The notes under the pieces: generated by a model
What the model was told of the DNA's origin: nothing
Seen by the model: the letters and a program-made list of their open reading frames with translations, nothing else
Databases searched by the model: none
Translations under genes and position numbers: made by a program
In this document: positions 1-8,959 of the stretch, in pieces
How positions within the stretch are numbered: position 1 is the stretch's first letter
Layout of the letters: each line of letters begins with the position of its first letter
Assembly: GCA_035697485.1 (NCBI GenBank)
Contig: DASSCU010000020.1
Location: forward strand, 1 to 64,000
Direction: 5' to 3'
DNA: 64,000 bases
From: Actinomycetota bacterium
Lineage (GTDB): Bacteria > Actinomycetota > UBA4738 > HRBIN12

Positions 1-356
1 ACCGGGCGTCGGACGGCGGGCAAGTGTGGAAGACCGACACCTCGGGCTCGACCCAGGTGATCACCCAATTCGATTCGTCGACCGTCATCATCGGCGGGCA
101 TTTCCAGTGGGTCGCCCAGTCAGGCGGACAGCAGTGCGGCAGCAATCAGAATCCCAACGAGAACTGCTTCCACCAACCTCGGCTCGCGGCACTGGACGCC
201 GGCAACGGACAGGTCGTGACATCGTGGAAGCCGCAGATCTGCTGCAATTACACCGGGGTATGGGGCCTCGCCGTCCAAGGCGGTGCCTTGCACGTCGCCG
301 GGGCGTTCACCAAGGCGGGCGGCCGCGCGCAGTACCACTACGCGCGCTTCTCGTGA
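1..356 (+). CDS. C-terminal fragment of a secreted beta-propeller-type protein (5' end outside window)
   Basis: The reading frame enters from the left edge (first full codon at base 3) and stops at 356, so only about 117 C-terminal residues are visible. The fragment has repeated blade-like units: an IIGGHF strand, the phrase LAALDAGNGQVV, and a terminal VAGAFTKAGG followed by ARFS. Such GG-x-F-x-x-x-GG and LxALDxxTG phrases are typical of large extracellular beta-propeller repeat proteins of actinobacteria. Cysteine pairs (CCNY, ENCFH) suggest an exported, disulfide-bonded protein. No catalytic motif is visible. The family is inferred from repeat style only; the N terminus and any signal peptide are missing. 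Confidence 0.7.
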   Translation, partial: RASDGGQVWKTDTSGSTQVITQFDSSTVIIGGHFQWVAQSGGQQCGSNQNPNENCFHQPRLAALDAGNGQVVTSWKPQICCNYTGVWGLAVQGGALHVAGAFTKAGGRAQYHYARFS

Positions 357-472
357 TTCCGCCGTCGGTCCGCAACTCGGGCCGAGTGGCCGATGTGAAC
401 GGGGCGCACGGCCGATAGCATGACGCGCCGGATGCGGATCGCATCCGGACGACGACATGAGGAGGTCGCACC

Positions 473-1165
473 GTGAGGTTCCCTCGTTCCATCTCGGCTG
501 CCGTGATATCGGCGGTCGCAGCCGGCTCGATGCTGATGGCCGGCGCCCCCGTGGCTAGCGCCGGCGGCGCGGGCGAGGCCGTGCTGTATGTGGTGCACGG
601 GATCCCGGGAGTGAAGGTCGACGTCTGCATCGCCGGCCTCGGCGAAGTGGAGTCGGGCATGAAGTACGCGACCCGCTTCCGCGAGGAGCTCGTGCCGAGC
701 ACCGCCAAGATCCGGATCCGGGCGGCATCGAAGGGTCAGTGCAAGGGCGCACTCCTCGCGACGGCGTCGGTCCCTCTCGCCGACGGTGACAACGTGACCG
801 CCGTGGCTCGGCTCGAGGCCGGCGACCCGACGATCACGGCGTTCGACAACGACCTGTCCTCGACGCCCGGCGGGGAGTTCCGGATCACCGCCGCGCACAT
901 GATGAAGGGCGGCGCGGTCGACGTCTACGTGGGCGATGAGATCGCGATCCCCGCGCTCGCCCGTGGCGACCAGTCCGGCTTCACCCGCGCGGTCGGCCTC
1001 TTCACCATCTTCACGACGAGGGCTGGCAAGACCACCCCGATCCTGGGTCCGCGCACCGTGACGAGCGCAACCGAGGGAAGCGCGTACACCTTCGTGATGG
1101 TCGGGACGAAGGTCGAGAACAACGCCTTCGTGGTCTTCAAGCAGCCGGTCGTCGCGCCGGCCTGA
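473..1165 (+). CDS. Secreted DUF4397-domain protein
   Basis: A 230-residue protein. The GTG start at 473 is supported by a GAGGAGG ribosome-binding site a few bases upstream. The N terminus is a signal peptide: basic start, hydrophobic stretch, then an Ala-rich cleavage region near residue 30. The mature part has the DUF4397 pattern: VLYVVHGIPGVKVDVCI, then AKIRIRAA, then a second lobe with AAHMMKGGAVDVYVGD. DUF4397 proteins are exported, beta-rich and of unknown biochemical role. The gene stands alone, with no close partner on either side. The family call is confident; no function is claimed. Confidence 0.85.
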   Translation: MRFPRSISAAVISAVAAGSMLMAGAPVASAGGAGEAVLYVVHGIPGVKVDVCIAGLGEVESGMKYATRFREELVPSTAKIRIRAASKGQCKGALLATASVPLADGDNVTAVARLEAGDPTITAFDNDLSSTPGGEFRITAAHMMKGGAVDVYVGDEIAIPALARGDQSGFTRAVGLFTIFTTRAGKTTPILGPRTVTSATEGSAYTFVMVGTKVENNAFVVFKQPVVAPA

Positions 1166-1202
1166 CCCGAACGCCGCATCGGTGGCCGCCGCGGCGGCTC
1201 CG

Positions 1203-1268
1203 CTATAGTCGTCCTGTGCACTAGCGGGACTCCTTCGTCGACAGGGCGCCGATCTCGGCGCTCTGTCG
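1203..1268 (+). promoter_or_regulatory. Promoter -10 box and strong leader hairpin upstream of the ABC-F gene
   Basis: A TATAGT hexamer at 1203-1208 is a good -10 box; no clear -35 is visible. About 30 bases downstream, 1239-1251 and 1256-1268 form a 13-base-pair stem (one G-T wobble) around an ATCT loop. No T-run follows, so it is not a textbook terminator. It lies between the presumed promoter and the leader ORF at 1308, the arrangement of a translation-controlled attenuator. The stem is directly visible; the regulatory role is inference. Confidence 0.55.
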
Positions 1269-1307
1269 TCGCGCCCACCGGCCGCGAACACCCGAAGGAG
1301 CAGTCCG

Positions 1308-1361
1308 ATGCACACCCGGATCCATCCCACCGCCGCCCGTCGCTCCGGAGCGATCTCGTGA
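1308..1361 (+). CDS. 17-codon leader peptide overlapping the ABC-F start
   Basis: ATG at 1308 is preceded by GAAGGAG at 1294-1300 with seven-base spacing, a better ribosome-binding site than the ABC-F gene itself has. It encodes MHTRIHPTAARRSGAIS. The TGA stop at 1359-1361 overlaps the GTG start of the ABC-F gene at 1358 (GTGA). Many antibiotic-resistance ABC-F genes are induced by ribosome stalling on a short upstream ORF; this layout fits that and also simple translational coupling. The ORF and overlap are seen; translation and regulation are inferred. Confidence 0.5.
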   Translation: MHTRIHPTAARRSGAIS

Positions 1362-2953
1362 TCCCGCTCGAGGTGCGAGACCTCGACGTCGAGGCCGGTG
1401 GCCTCACGGTGGTCAGCGACCTCTCCTTCACCTTGTGGCCAGGCGAGAAGATGGGCGTGGTCGGCCGGAACGGAGCCGGGAAGACCAGCACGCTCCGGGT
1501 CATCGCGGGAGAGCAGCCGGCCGCCGGAGGTTCGGTCGTGCGTCGTGGCGCGGTCGGGTACCTACGCCAGGACCCCCGTCAACACCGGGAGAGCGACGAC
1601 ATGCCGGCACTCCGGTACGTGCTGGAGGCTCGCGACCTCGTCGACCTGGCGACCCGGCTCGAGAAGGCCCGCCTCGCGCTCGAGGAGGAGCCCTCCGACC
1701 GACGCGTCGCCAGCTTCGCCGCGCTCGAGGACGAGTACCGATCCACGGGGGGCTACCGGGCGGAGTCGGAGGTTCGTTCGATCGCGTCCGGCCTCGGCCT
1801 CGCCCAGGATCGCCTCTCCCTGCCGGTGCGAGCCCTCTCGGGTGGCGAACGCCGACGACTCGAGCTCACGCGCATCCTGTTCGGCGGCTCGGACCTGCTG
1901 ATGCTCGACGAGCCGACGAACCACCTCGACGCGGACGCGAAGACGTGGCTGATGAAGTTCCTCGCCGGCTACGGCGGAGCCCTGCTCGTCGTCAGCCATG
2001 ATCTCGGCCTGCTCGACGCATCGATCACGCGCATCATGCACCTGGGCCGCGACGGCATCGTCGAATACCGGGGCACCTACTCGCAGTACCGAGCGGCGCG
2101 GGCCCGCGACGAGGCGCGGCTGACGACGTTGGCCGAGCGGCAGGAACAGGAGATCCGGCGCCTTCGAGCACTCGCGGACTCGATGCGCGGGCAGACTCAA
2201 CGCCGGGCGCGCACCGCGAAGTCGATGGACACACGCCGGGAGAAGCTGGAGGCCGCGCGCATCACGGCTCCCACACACGAGCGCAGCCTGCGGGTCCGCT
2301 TCCCCGAGCCGCCTCACTGTGGAGCGACCGTGCTCACGGTGGAAGGGCTGAACAAGTCCTACGGGCAGACCCTTGTCTTCGAGGACGTCTCGTTCGACGT
2401 CGGACGTGGGCAGCGCCTGCTGGTCATGGGGCTGAACGGCGCCGGCAAGACCACGCTGTTGCGGATCCTCACCGGGCAGACCGAGCCCGACGCGGGCACC
2501 TTCCAATTCGGATACGACGTCGTTCCCGGCTACTACGCGCAGGAACACGAAGGGATCACCGACGGGGTCGACGTGCTCTCACACATGAAGGCATCCTCGC
2601 CCGCCGACGACCAACAGCTCCGCTCGCTGCTCGGTATGTTCGGCCTGACCGGCTCGATCGCGTTCCAGGATGCCGGCACGCTCTCGGGCGGCGAGAAGAC
2701 GAAGCTCGCGCTGGCGCAGCTCGTCGCGGGACGCAAGAACCTGTTGCTGCTCGACGAGCCGACGAACAACCTCGATCCGCCCTCGCGAACGGCGATCGCC
2801 CAGGCGCTGCAAGGATGGCCCGGCGCGATGATCATCGTGAGCCACGATCCCGAGTTCGTCCAGGCGTTGGCGCCCGAGCGGGTCCTGATGATGCCCGAAG
2901 CGGCGCTCGGGTACTGGGACGACGACCTCCTCGACCTCGTGTCGCTCGCCTGA
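1358..2953 (+). CDS. ABC-F family ribosome-associated ATPase
   Basis: 531 residues with two ABC ATPase domains and no membrane segments. Domain 1 has Walker A GRNGAGKTST (about 36-45), signature LSGGERRRLEL and Walker B LLMLDEPTNHLD. Domain 2 has GLNGAGKTTLL, LSGGEKTKLAL and LLLLDEPTNNLD. Between them is a charged helical linker (about 245-310) equivalent to the P-site-interacting motif of ABC-F proteins, which bind the ribosomal E site to rescue stalled ribosomes or remove antibiotics. Start is GTG 1358 with a modest GGAG upstream and an overlapping leader ORF. Whether it confers resistance or is a housekeeping Etta/Uup-like factor cannot be told from sequence. Confidence 0.92.
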   Translation: MIPLEVRDLDVEAGGLTVVSDLSFTLWPGEKMGVVGRNGAGKTSTLRVIAGEQPAAGGSVVRRGAVGYLRQDPRQHRESDDMPALRYVLEARDLVDLATRLEKARLALEEEPSDRRVASFAALEDEYRSTGGYRAESEVRSIASGLGLAQDRLSLPVRALSGGERRRLELTRILFGGSDLLMLDEPTNHLDADAKTWLMKFLAGYGGALLVVSHDLGLLDASITRIMHLGRDGIVEYRGTYSQYRAARARDEARLTTLAERQEQEIRRLRALADSMRGQTQRRARTAKSMDTRREKLEAARITAPTHERSLRVRFPEPPHCGATVLTVEGLNKSYGQTLVFEDVSFDVGRGQRLLVMGLNGAGKTTLLRILTGQTEPDAGTFQFGYDVVPGYYAQEHEGITDGVDVLSHMKASSPADDQQLRSLLGMFGLTGSIAFQDAGTLSGGEKTKLALAQLVAGRKNLLLLDEPTNNLDPPSRTAIAQALQGWPGAMIIVSHDPEFVQALAPERVLMMPEAALGYWDDDLLDLVSLA

Positions 2954-3029
2954 GACCGCGATCCGTGGTCTCGACATCCCCCACGGGATATCCTCCGCGC
3001 AGCATCCGAGCAGGGAGGGAACGCACCCG

Positions 3030-4703
3030 ATGAGCACGAGCGGGAACGCCGATCTTGCCTTCGTGAACGGGGCCGTCTACACGGTCGATGCGGCCCGTTC
3101 GTGGGCCCGCGCGGTCGCGGTTCGCGGCGGGCGCATCGTCGGCGTCGGCACCGACGATGACATCAGGGCACACGTCGGCCCGGCGACCGAGGTCGTCGAC
3201 CTCTCCGGCAGGATGCTCGTGCCCGGCTTCCAGGATGCGCACGTCCATCCGGTGGGCGGGGGCCTCGACATGCTCCAGTGCGACCTGCACGACCTCTCGA
3301 CCGAGGAGGAGTACCTGCTCGCGATCAAGACGTACGCCGAGGAGCACCCGGAGCGCGAGTGGATCCTGGGCGGCGGGTGGTCGATGGACGTCTTCCCGGG
3401 AGGCACGCCCACCAAGGAGCTGCTCGACGCGCTGGTGCCCAACCGATTCGTGTACCTCCCCAACCGCGACGGCCACAGCACTTGGGTCAACTCCAGCGCC
3501 CTCGAGCAGGCGGGCATCACGAGGGACACGCCGGACCCTGCCGATGGGCGGATCGAGCGAACCGACGACGGGGAACCTTCCGGGACCCTCCACGAGGGAG
3601 CGGCCGAGCTCGTCGGGCGCCACGCCCCCGCGCCCACGGGCGAGGAGATGGCCGAGGCGCTGCTCAAGGGCCAGGAGTATCTCCATTCACTAGGCATCAC
3701 GGCGTGGCAGGACGCGATCGTCGACGACCACCAGAACTTCGGCAGCAACTATCGGACGTACGTCGACGCGGCGGGCCGCGGCGACCTCACGGCCCGTGTG
3801 GTGGGGGCCCTGTGGTGGGATCGCCACCGAGGGGCGGAGCAGATCGAGGCGTTCGTGGACATGCGCGAACGCGGCCGCATCGGCCGGTTCTCCCCCACGA
3901 GCATCAAGATCATGCAGGACGGCGTCTGCGAGAACTTCACGGCCGCCGTCATCGACCCCTACCTCGATGCCCACGGCGAGTCGACCGGGAATCGAGGCAT
4001 CTCGTTCGTGGACCCGGAGGCGTTGAAGGGCTACGTCACCGAGCTCGACCGGCTCGGCTTCCAGGTGCACTACCACGCCCTCGCCGAGCGGGCCGTGCGC
4101 GAAGCCCTCGATGCGATCGAGGCCGCGCTGGCCGCGAACGGTGCGAGCGACAACCGGCACCACCTCGCGCATATCCAGGTCGTCCACCCCGACGACATCC
4201 CGCGGTTCCGACGCCTGCACGCCGTTGCGAACGCGCAGCCGCTCTGGGCGGCCCACGAGTCGCAGATGGACGACTTGACGATCCCGTTCCTCGGCGAACC
4301 TCGGTGGCGGTGGCAGTACCCGTTCGCGAGCCTGGTGCGCGCGGGGGCGACGCTCGCGATGGGCAGCGATTGGAGCGTGTCGAGCCCCGATCCTCTCGAA
4401 GAGATCCACGTCGCGGTGAACCGCCGGATGCCCCCGTCCTACCCGCACAAGGTCGAGCGCCACGACGTCTTCATCCCCGACGAGCGCCTCGACCTCGCGA
4501 CGGCGCTCGCGGCGTTCACGATGGGCTCGGCCTACGTGAACCACCTCGACGACACGACGGGCTCGATCGAGGTGGGCAAGTTCGCCGACCTCACCGTGAT
4601 CGACCGGAACCCCTTCGAGCACCCGGTCGAAGAGATCGCCGACGCGACGGTCGAGCAGACGTTCGTGGAGGGGGAGCGCGTGTTCGAGGCGGTGGGGTCA
4701 TGA
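3030..4703 (+). CDS. YtcJ-like metal-dependent amidohydrolase
   Basis: 557 residues. The N-terminal composite beta domain (VNGAVYTVDAARSWARAVAV) leads into VPGFQDAHVHPVGGG, whose HxH pair is the first metal-binding motif. A later QVHYHALAERAVREALDAI segment and a C-terminal MGSDWSVSSPDPLEEI supply the other His and Asp expected for the amidohydrolase_3/YtcJ group. These enzymes hydrolyse C-N bonds in varied amides or cyclic compounds, mostly with unknown substrates. Start is ATG 3030 with AGGGAGGG upstream. The stop overlaps ATG 4700, but the next protein more likely starts at 4742. A second relative lies at 38,722. Confidence 0.88.
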   Translation: MSTSGNADLAFVNGAVYTVDAARSWARAVAVRGGRIVGVGTDDDIRAHVGPATEVVDLSGRMLVPGFQDAHVHPVGGGLDMLQCDLHDLSTEEEYLLAIKTYAEEHPEREWILGGGWSMDVFPGGTPTKELLDALVPNRFVYLPNRDGHSTWVNSSALEQAGITRDTPDPADGRIERTDDGEPSGTLHEGAAELVGRHAPAPTGEEMAEALLKGQEYLHSLGITAWQDAIVDDHQNFGSNYRTYVDAAGRGDLTARVVGALWWDRHRGAEQIEAFVDMRERGRIGRFSPTSIKIMQDGVCENFTAAVIDPYLDAHGESTGNRGISFVDPEALKGYVTELDRLGFQVHYHALAERAVREALDAIEAALAANGASDNRHHLAHIQVVHPDDIPRFRRLHAVANAQPLWAAHESQMDDLTIPFLGEPRWRWQYPFASLVRAGATLAMGSDWSVSSPDPLEEIHVAVNRRMPPSYPHKVERHDVFIPDERLDLATALAAFTMGSAYVNHLDDTTGSIEVGKFADLTVIDRNPFEHPVEEIADATVEQTFVEGERVFEAVGS

Positions 4704-4741
4704 ACGGACCTCGGAGGGAGGGTCAGGTGGGGAGAGGATGG

Positions 4742-5095
4742 ATGCGGACGAGCGTGCTCCCTGCCGCGTTGGCGGCGACGTCATCGGTCGGATCCGTGGG
4801 TGCCTCCGCGAGCGCCGAGCGAGGCCTCACCTACGAGTGCCGCCTCGTGGCGACGAAGCTCGGTGAGGAGATCTCGGTCGCGCTGCGCCTCGTGACGAAC
4901 CAGGCTCGTGACGATTGGCGGGTCCGGCTCTACCACGATGGGGAGCGGATCTTCTCCAAGATCCGGACCACCAACGCACAGGGCAACCTCAAGGTGGTTC
5001 GCATCGTCCCCAACCTGCCGCGACGTGACGAACTCTCAGCCTGGTCACGGCACCTCGAGTCAGGTGCTGTCTGTGAGGTCGATTCCCGCATCTAG
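4742..5095 (+). CDS. Small secreted protein of unknown function
   Basis: 117 residues from ATG 4742, chosen because a GGAGAGG site precedes it and because residues 1-25 (MRTSVLPAALAATSSVGSVG onward, ending ASASA) read as a signal peptide. An in-frame ATG at 4700 overlaps the previous stop and would add 14 residues before the signal sequence. The mature part has two cysteines (YECR, AVCEVD) and an RVRLYHDGERIF beta-hairpin-like stretch. This is compatible with a small exported beta-sandwich protein with one disulfide. No family recognised. Confidence 0.65.
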   Translation: MRTSVLPAALAATSSVGSVGASASAERGLTYECRLVATKLGEEISVALRLVTNQARDDWRVRLYHDGERIFSKIRTTNAQGNLKVVRIVPNLPRRDELSAWSRHLESGAVCEVDSRI

Positions 5096-5207
5096 ATCCG
5101 GCTGGCGTGGCTGACCCGAGGTCGAGCGGAGGTCCGCGCCGTCGGGAGCCCCGATGCTAGCCTCGGCTCTCCGCAATCGATCGTCTGCTCCCGGAGGCCA
5201 CACCGTC

Positions 5208-6398
5208 ATGTCGACGAGCCCGATCGCCCCTGAGCTCCTGCGTCCCGTGCTGGCGCCGACGCTCGGCCGTGCCCGGACCCTGCCCGCCGAGGCGTACGTC
5301 TCCCGGTCGGTGTTCGACTGGGAGGCGGAGCATCTCTTCGAGCGAGGATGGGTCTGCGTGGGCCGCGCCGACGAGCTCGCGAACCCGGGCGATCAGCAGG
5401 CGTTTCGCATCGGGTCCGAGGGCGTCCTCGTCGTGCGCGACCTCGACGGCGCCCTCCGGGGCTTCTACAACACGTGCCGCCACCGGGGGCACGAGCTGCT
5501 CGAGCCGGGAGCGACCAGGACCCTCCGTGCGATCAAGTGTCCGTACCACGCGTGGGTCTACCAGCTGGACGGCTCGCTCGGCGCCGCGCCACGGTTCGGT
5601 GACCTCGACGGCTTCGACAAGTCCGAGTACCCGCTGATCGCGGCGCGCATCGCGGAGTGGCGCGGCTGGGTTTTCGTGAACGCCGACGGTACCGCACCCG
5701 CGCTCGATCGGGTCGTCGGCAACCTCGACGAGCTGATCGCGCCGTGGGAGACGGAGCGGCTCTTCACCGCGGAGACCCACGCCTACGAGGTCGCCGCCAA
5801 CTGGAAGACGATCACCGAGAACTACCACGAGTGTTACCACTGTCCGTCGATCCACCCGGCCCTCTGCGACGTGACGCCGGTCGACTCCGGTCAGAACTTC
5901 GCCCACGACGGGCTCTGGGTCGGCGGGAACATGGAGCTCAAGGACTTCGCGCAGACGATGTCGCTCACGGGCGAGTCGGGCGGCGTGCCGATCCGAGGGC
6001 TCGACGAACGCCAGCGGCGGGAGGTCTACTACTTCGGCCTCTTCCCGAACCTGTTGATCAGCCTGCACCCCGACTACGTGATGACCCACCGCATCGAGCC
6101 GCTCGGCCCCTCACGCACGAGGATCGAGTGCCAGTGGCTCTTCCCACCCGAGGCGACGGAGCGAGCGGACTTCAGCCCGGCGTACGCGAGCGAGTTCTGG
6201 GACATCACGAACCGCGAGGACTGGCTCGCCTGCGAGTCGCTGTCGCGGGGGCTGCAGAGCCAGGGCTTCCACCAGGGTCCGTTCGCCTGGAGCGAAGACG
6301 AGGTGCACATCTTCATGGCGATGGTCGCCCAGGCCTACGTCGACGGCCACGCGAGCCGTCCTCCGCAGGTGCACGAGCCCGACACGGCCGACGCCTGA
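5208..6398 (+). CDS. Rieske non-heme iron oxygenase, large subunit (betaine/carnitine-monooxygenase-like)
   Basis: 396 residues from ATG 5208 (GGAGG about 11 bases upstream); an in-frame ATG at 5154 is less likely. The Rieske [2Fe-2S] ligands are C90, H92, C111 and H114 (TCRHRGHE and CPYHAW). The catalytic domain carries NWKTITENYHECYHCPSIHP, with H211 and H216 as iron ligands; the third, an Asp, is probably in NREDW near residue 340. The motif set resembles glycine betaine, choline and carnitine oxygenases, which open demethylation or trimethylamine-releasing routes. No reductase partner lies nearby. Two DmdA/GcvT-like genes follow with small gaps, suggesting one pathway for a methylated osmolyte. 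Substrate is inferred. Confidence 0.85.
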   Translation: MSTSPIAPELLRPVLAPTLGRARTLPAEAYVSRSVFDWEAEHLFERGWVCVGRADELANPGDQQAFRIGSEGVLVVRDLDGALRGFYNTCRHRGHELLEPGATRTLRAIKCPYHAWVYQLDGSLGAAPRFGDLDGFDKSEYPLIAARIAEWRGWVFVNADGTAPALDRVVGNLDELIAPWETERLFTAETHAYEVAANWKTITENYHECYHCPSIHPALCDVTPVDSGQNFAHDGLWVGGNMELKDFAQTMSLTGESGGVPIRGLDERQRREVYYFGLFPNLLISLHPDYVMTHRIEPLGPSRTRIECQWLFPPEATERADFSPAYASEFWDITNREDWLACESLSRGLQSQGFHQGPFAWSEDEVHIFMAMVAQAYVDGHASRPPQVHEPDTADA

Positions 6399-6473
6399 CC
6401 CCCGGACAGCGAGCGGTCAGCCGGCGGGCGCGGTTCGACATACCATCGCCCAACCAAATCGGAGGGAGCAACC

Positions 6474-7634
6474 ATGGCAGAGCCGTTCGACATGTCCCTG
6501 GTGCAGCGGGGCGCCCGCAACCGCCGAACCCCCTACTACGAGGCCACTCAGCGCTACGGTCCCAAGGGGTTCACCGTCTATAACCACATGTACTTCCCGA
6601 TCCGGTTCGACACCTTCGAGGCGGAGTTCGACGCACTGCTGAACGCCGTCACCCTCTGGGACGTCTCGGTCGAACGGTGCCTCGAGATCTCGGGACCCGA
6701 CGGGTTCACGTTCGCCCAGCTGCTCACCCCTCGCGATCTCTCGAAGTGCGCGGTCGGCCAGGCGAAATACGTGCTGATCTGCGACAGCGACGGCGGCATC
6801 ATCAACGACCCTGTGCTCACGCGCATGGACGAGAACACGTTCTGGTTCGCGCTCGCGTCGAGCGATGCGCTGCTCTTCGCGCGTGGGCTGAGGAACGCCT
6901 ACCCGGACCTCGACGTCACAATCCAGGAAGCCGACGTGGCGCCGCTCCAGGTGCAAGGCCCCCGATCCAAGGACCTGATGGTCAAGCTGCTCGGCGAGGA
7001 CATCCTCGACCTCAGATACTACTTCTGGATGCATGCGGAGATCGCCGGAGTCCCCGTGGTAGTCACACGCACGGGATGGACGTCGGAGGTCGGCTACGAG
7101 GTGTACACGACCGACACCGCGCGGGGGAACGACGTCTACGAGGCGATCATGGCCGCCGGGCAAGAGTTCGGGATCGTCCCGACGGGGCCGAGCGACATCC
7201 GCCGCATCGAGGGCGCGATCTTCAACTGGGGCGCCGATATGACCTACGAGAACAACGCGATCGAGATGGGCCTGGATCGGTTGATCGACTGGGACACCCT
7301 CGACGACGCCGCGTGCATCTCCTTGGCGGCGCTCCGCCGGATCCGCGACGCGGGGGTGAAGCGCCGCATCGTCGGCATCGAGATCGACGGCGACCCGTTC
7401 CCCGCGCTGAACAACGTGAAGTGGTCGGTCTCGTCGGGGGAGCGGGTCGTGGGCAAGGTCACCTCGGCCATCCACTCGCCTCGGCTCGGTGCGAACATCG
7501 GGTTCGCCTGGGTCCCGACCGAGCTCTCAACGCTCGGCACGGAGCTCGGCGTGTCGTCGGAGTGGGGTGAACGGGTTGCCACTGTGGTCGACATGCCGTT
7601 CGTCGACCCCAAGAAGCAGATCCCGGTCTCGTAA
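6474..7634 (+). CDS. DmdA/GcvT-family folate-dependent demethylase-like protein, copy 1
   Basis: 386 residues. ATG 6474 is preceded by CGGAGGGAG. Characteristic phrases are TVYNHMYFPIRF (35-46), LLTPRDLSKCAVGQAKYVL (83-101), GGIINDPVL (107-115) and VQGPRSKDLMVKLLG. These match the aminomethyltransferase fold and are closer to DMSP demethylase DmdA than to glycine-cleavage GcvT. DmdA transfers a methyl group from dimethylsulfoniopropionate to tetrahydrofolate; related proteins act on glycine betaine, dimethylglycine or lignin aromatics. It sits 75 bases after the Rieske gene. Family confident; whether the substrate is sulfur- or nitrogen-methylated is unresolved. Confidence 0.85.
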   Translation: MAEPFDMSLVQRGARNRRTPYYEATQRYGPKGFTVYNHMYFPIRFDTFEAEFDALLNAVTLWDVSVERCLEISGPDGFTFAQLLTPRDLSKCAVGQAKYVLICDSDGGIINDPVLTRMDENTFWFALASSDALLFARGLRNAYPDLDVTIQEADVAPLQVQGPRSKDLMVKLLGEDILDLRYYFWMHAEIAGVPVVVTRTGWTSEVGYEVYTTDTARGNDVYEAIMAAGQEFGIVPTGPSDIRRIEGAIFNWGADMTYENNAIEMGLDRLIDWDTLDDAACISLAALRRIRDAGVKRRIVGIEIDGDPFPALNNVKWSVSSGERVVGKVTSAIHSPRLGANIGFAWVPTELSTLGTELGVSSEWGERVATVVDMPFVDPKKQIPVS

Positions 7635-7776
7635 CCCCCACATTGACCATCCGTTCAGCGTCGCCGCGCTGGCCGAAGCCCAGCGTCGGCTTGCGTGGGA
7701 CGTGCGCCTGAACGATGATTCAATCTGGCGGCCGGGCACCGAGCCCGGCCCACACCACGAACGGGAGATCGGCACG

Positions 7777-8958
7777 ATGGTGAACGAGCGCCAGGAGATG
7801 CTGGAGAAGAGCGCGACCCTGTACTTCGGTCCTTGGTACCGGCAGTCGCCGTTCTTCAACGCGACCCGTCGGGCGGGATGCACGTCGTACGACATCTACA
7901 ACCACATGTACCTGCCCGCCTATTACGACGACCCCGAGGTCGAGTACTGGGCGCTCGCGAACGGGGTCACGATGTGGGATGTCGGCGTCGAACGCACCAT
8001 CGAGGTCAGCGGACCCGACGCCGACCGCCTGATCGACATGATCACGTGTCGCGACCTCACGAAGTGCGCCGTCAAGCAGGGCAAGTACATGCTCGTGACC
8101 GCGCCCGACGGCTCGATCGTGAACGATCCGGTGCTCCTGCACGTGGCTGAGGGCCGGTGGTGGATGCAGCTCGCCGACTCCGATGCCGGCTTGTACGCAC
8201 TCGGCGTCGCCGCGTCGAGCGGTCTGGATGCGACGGTCTCGACCCCCGACGTGCATCCGATGCAGGTGCAGGGTCCCATGGCCGCCAAGACCCTCGAGAA
8301 GCTCGTCGGCCCCGCGATCTACGACATCAAGTACTACTGGATCGAGGAGTTCGACGTCGACGGCATCCCGGTCGTGATCAGCCGCACGGGCTGGACGGCG
8401 ATCCCGGGCTTCGAGGTGAACCTGCTCGACTACGACAAGGGTGACGAGCTCTGGGACCGCATCGCGGCGGCGGGGGAGGAGTTCGACATCCGCCCGATCG
8501 CGCCCTGCGAGGGACGCCGCCTCGAGGCGGGCATCTTCAACTACGGCTCGGACATCCGACTGGGTGACACCCCGTTCCACGTGATGGGACTCGAGCGCCT
8601 CGTCGAGGAACAGCCGCAGGACTACATCGGGAAGGTGGCTCTCGAGGAGTTGCGCGCGAAGGGGGTCGACCGGAAGCTGGTGGGCATCGAGCTCGACGGC
8701 GACGAGTTGCGTGCCGAGATGTCCGAGTACTGGACCGTGTCATCGGATGGGAAGCCGGTCGGTCACATGACAGACGCGATCTGGTCGCCGGGCCTGAAGA
8801 AGAACATCGGCTACGTGTGGGTGCCGATCGCCCTCGCGGAGCCCGGGAACCGACTCGACGTCGAGACCGAGGACGGGGACCACATCGTCGGCACCACGGC
8901 CGCGATCCCGTTCGTCGATCCCCGGAAGGAGAAGCCCGCCGGGTCACTTGCCTCGTAA
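7777..8958 (+). CDS. DmdA/GcvT-family folate-dependent demethylase-like protein, copy 2
   Basis: 393 residues from ATG 7777, with GGGAGA upstream. It parallels the preceding gene along its whole length: DIYNHMYLPAYY (39-50), MITCRDLTKCAVKQGKYML (88-106), GSIVNDPVL (112-120), VQGPMAAKTLEKLVG, and the same PFVDPRKEKP ending. The two are diverged tandem paralogues rather than a recent duplication. Twin paralogues could form a heteromer or act on successive methylated intermediates. The intergenic gap of 142 bases has no obvious terminator, so co-transcription with copy 1 and the Rieske gene is plausible. Confidence 0.85.
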   Translation: MVNERQEMLEKSATLYFGPWYRQSPFFNATRRAGCTSYDIYNHMYLPAYYDDPEVEYWALANGVTMWDVGVERTIEVSGPDADRLIDMITCRDLTKCAVKQGKYMLVTAPDGSIVNDPVLLHVAEGRWWMQLADSDAGLYALGVAASSGLDATVSTPDVHPMQVQGPMAAKTLEKLVGPAIYDIKYYWIEEFDVDGIPVVISRTGWTAIPGFEVNLLDYDKGDELWDRIAAAGEEFDIRPIAPCEGRRLEAGIFNYGSDIRLGDTPFHVMGLERLVEEQPQDYIGKVALEELRAKGVDRKLVGIELDGDELRAEMSEYWTVSSDGKPVGHMTDAIWSPGLKKNIGYVWVPIALAEPGNRLDVETEDGDHIVGTTAAIPFVDPRKEKPAGSLAS

Positions 8959-8959
8959 A

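Noticed and set aside
6474-8958. Ordinary GcvT of the glycine cleavage system
   Set aside because: Sequence phrases (YNHM, NDPVL, LTPRDLSK) are closer to DmdA, and the genes sit with a Rieske oxygenase 36 kb from gcvPAB and gcvH.
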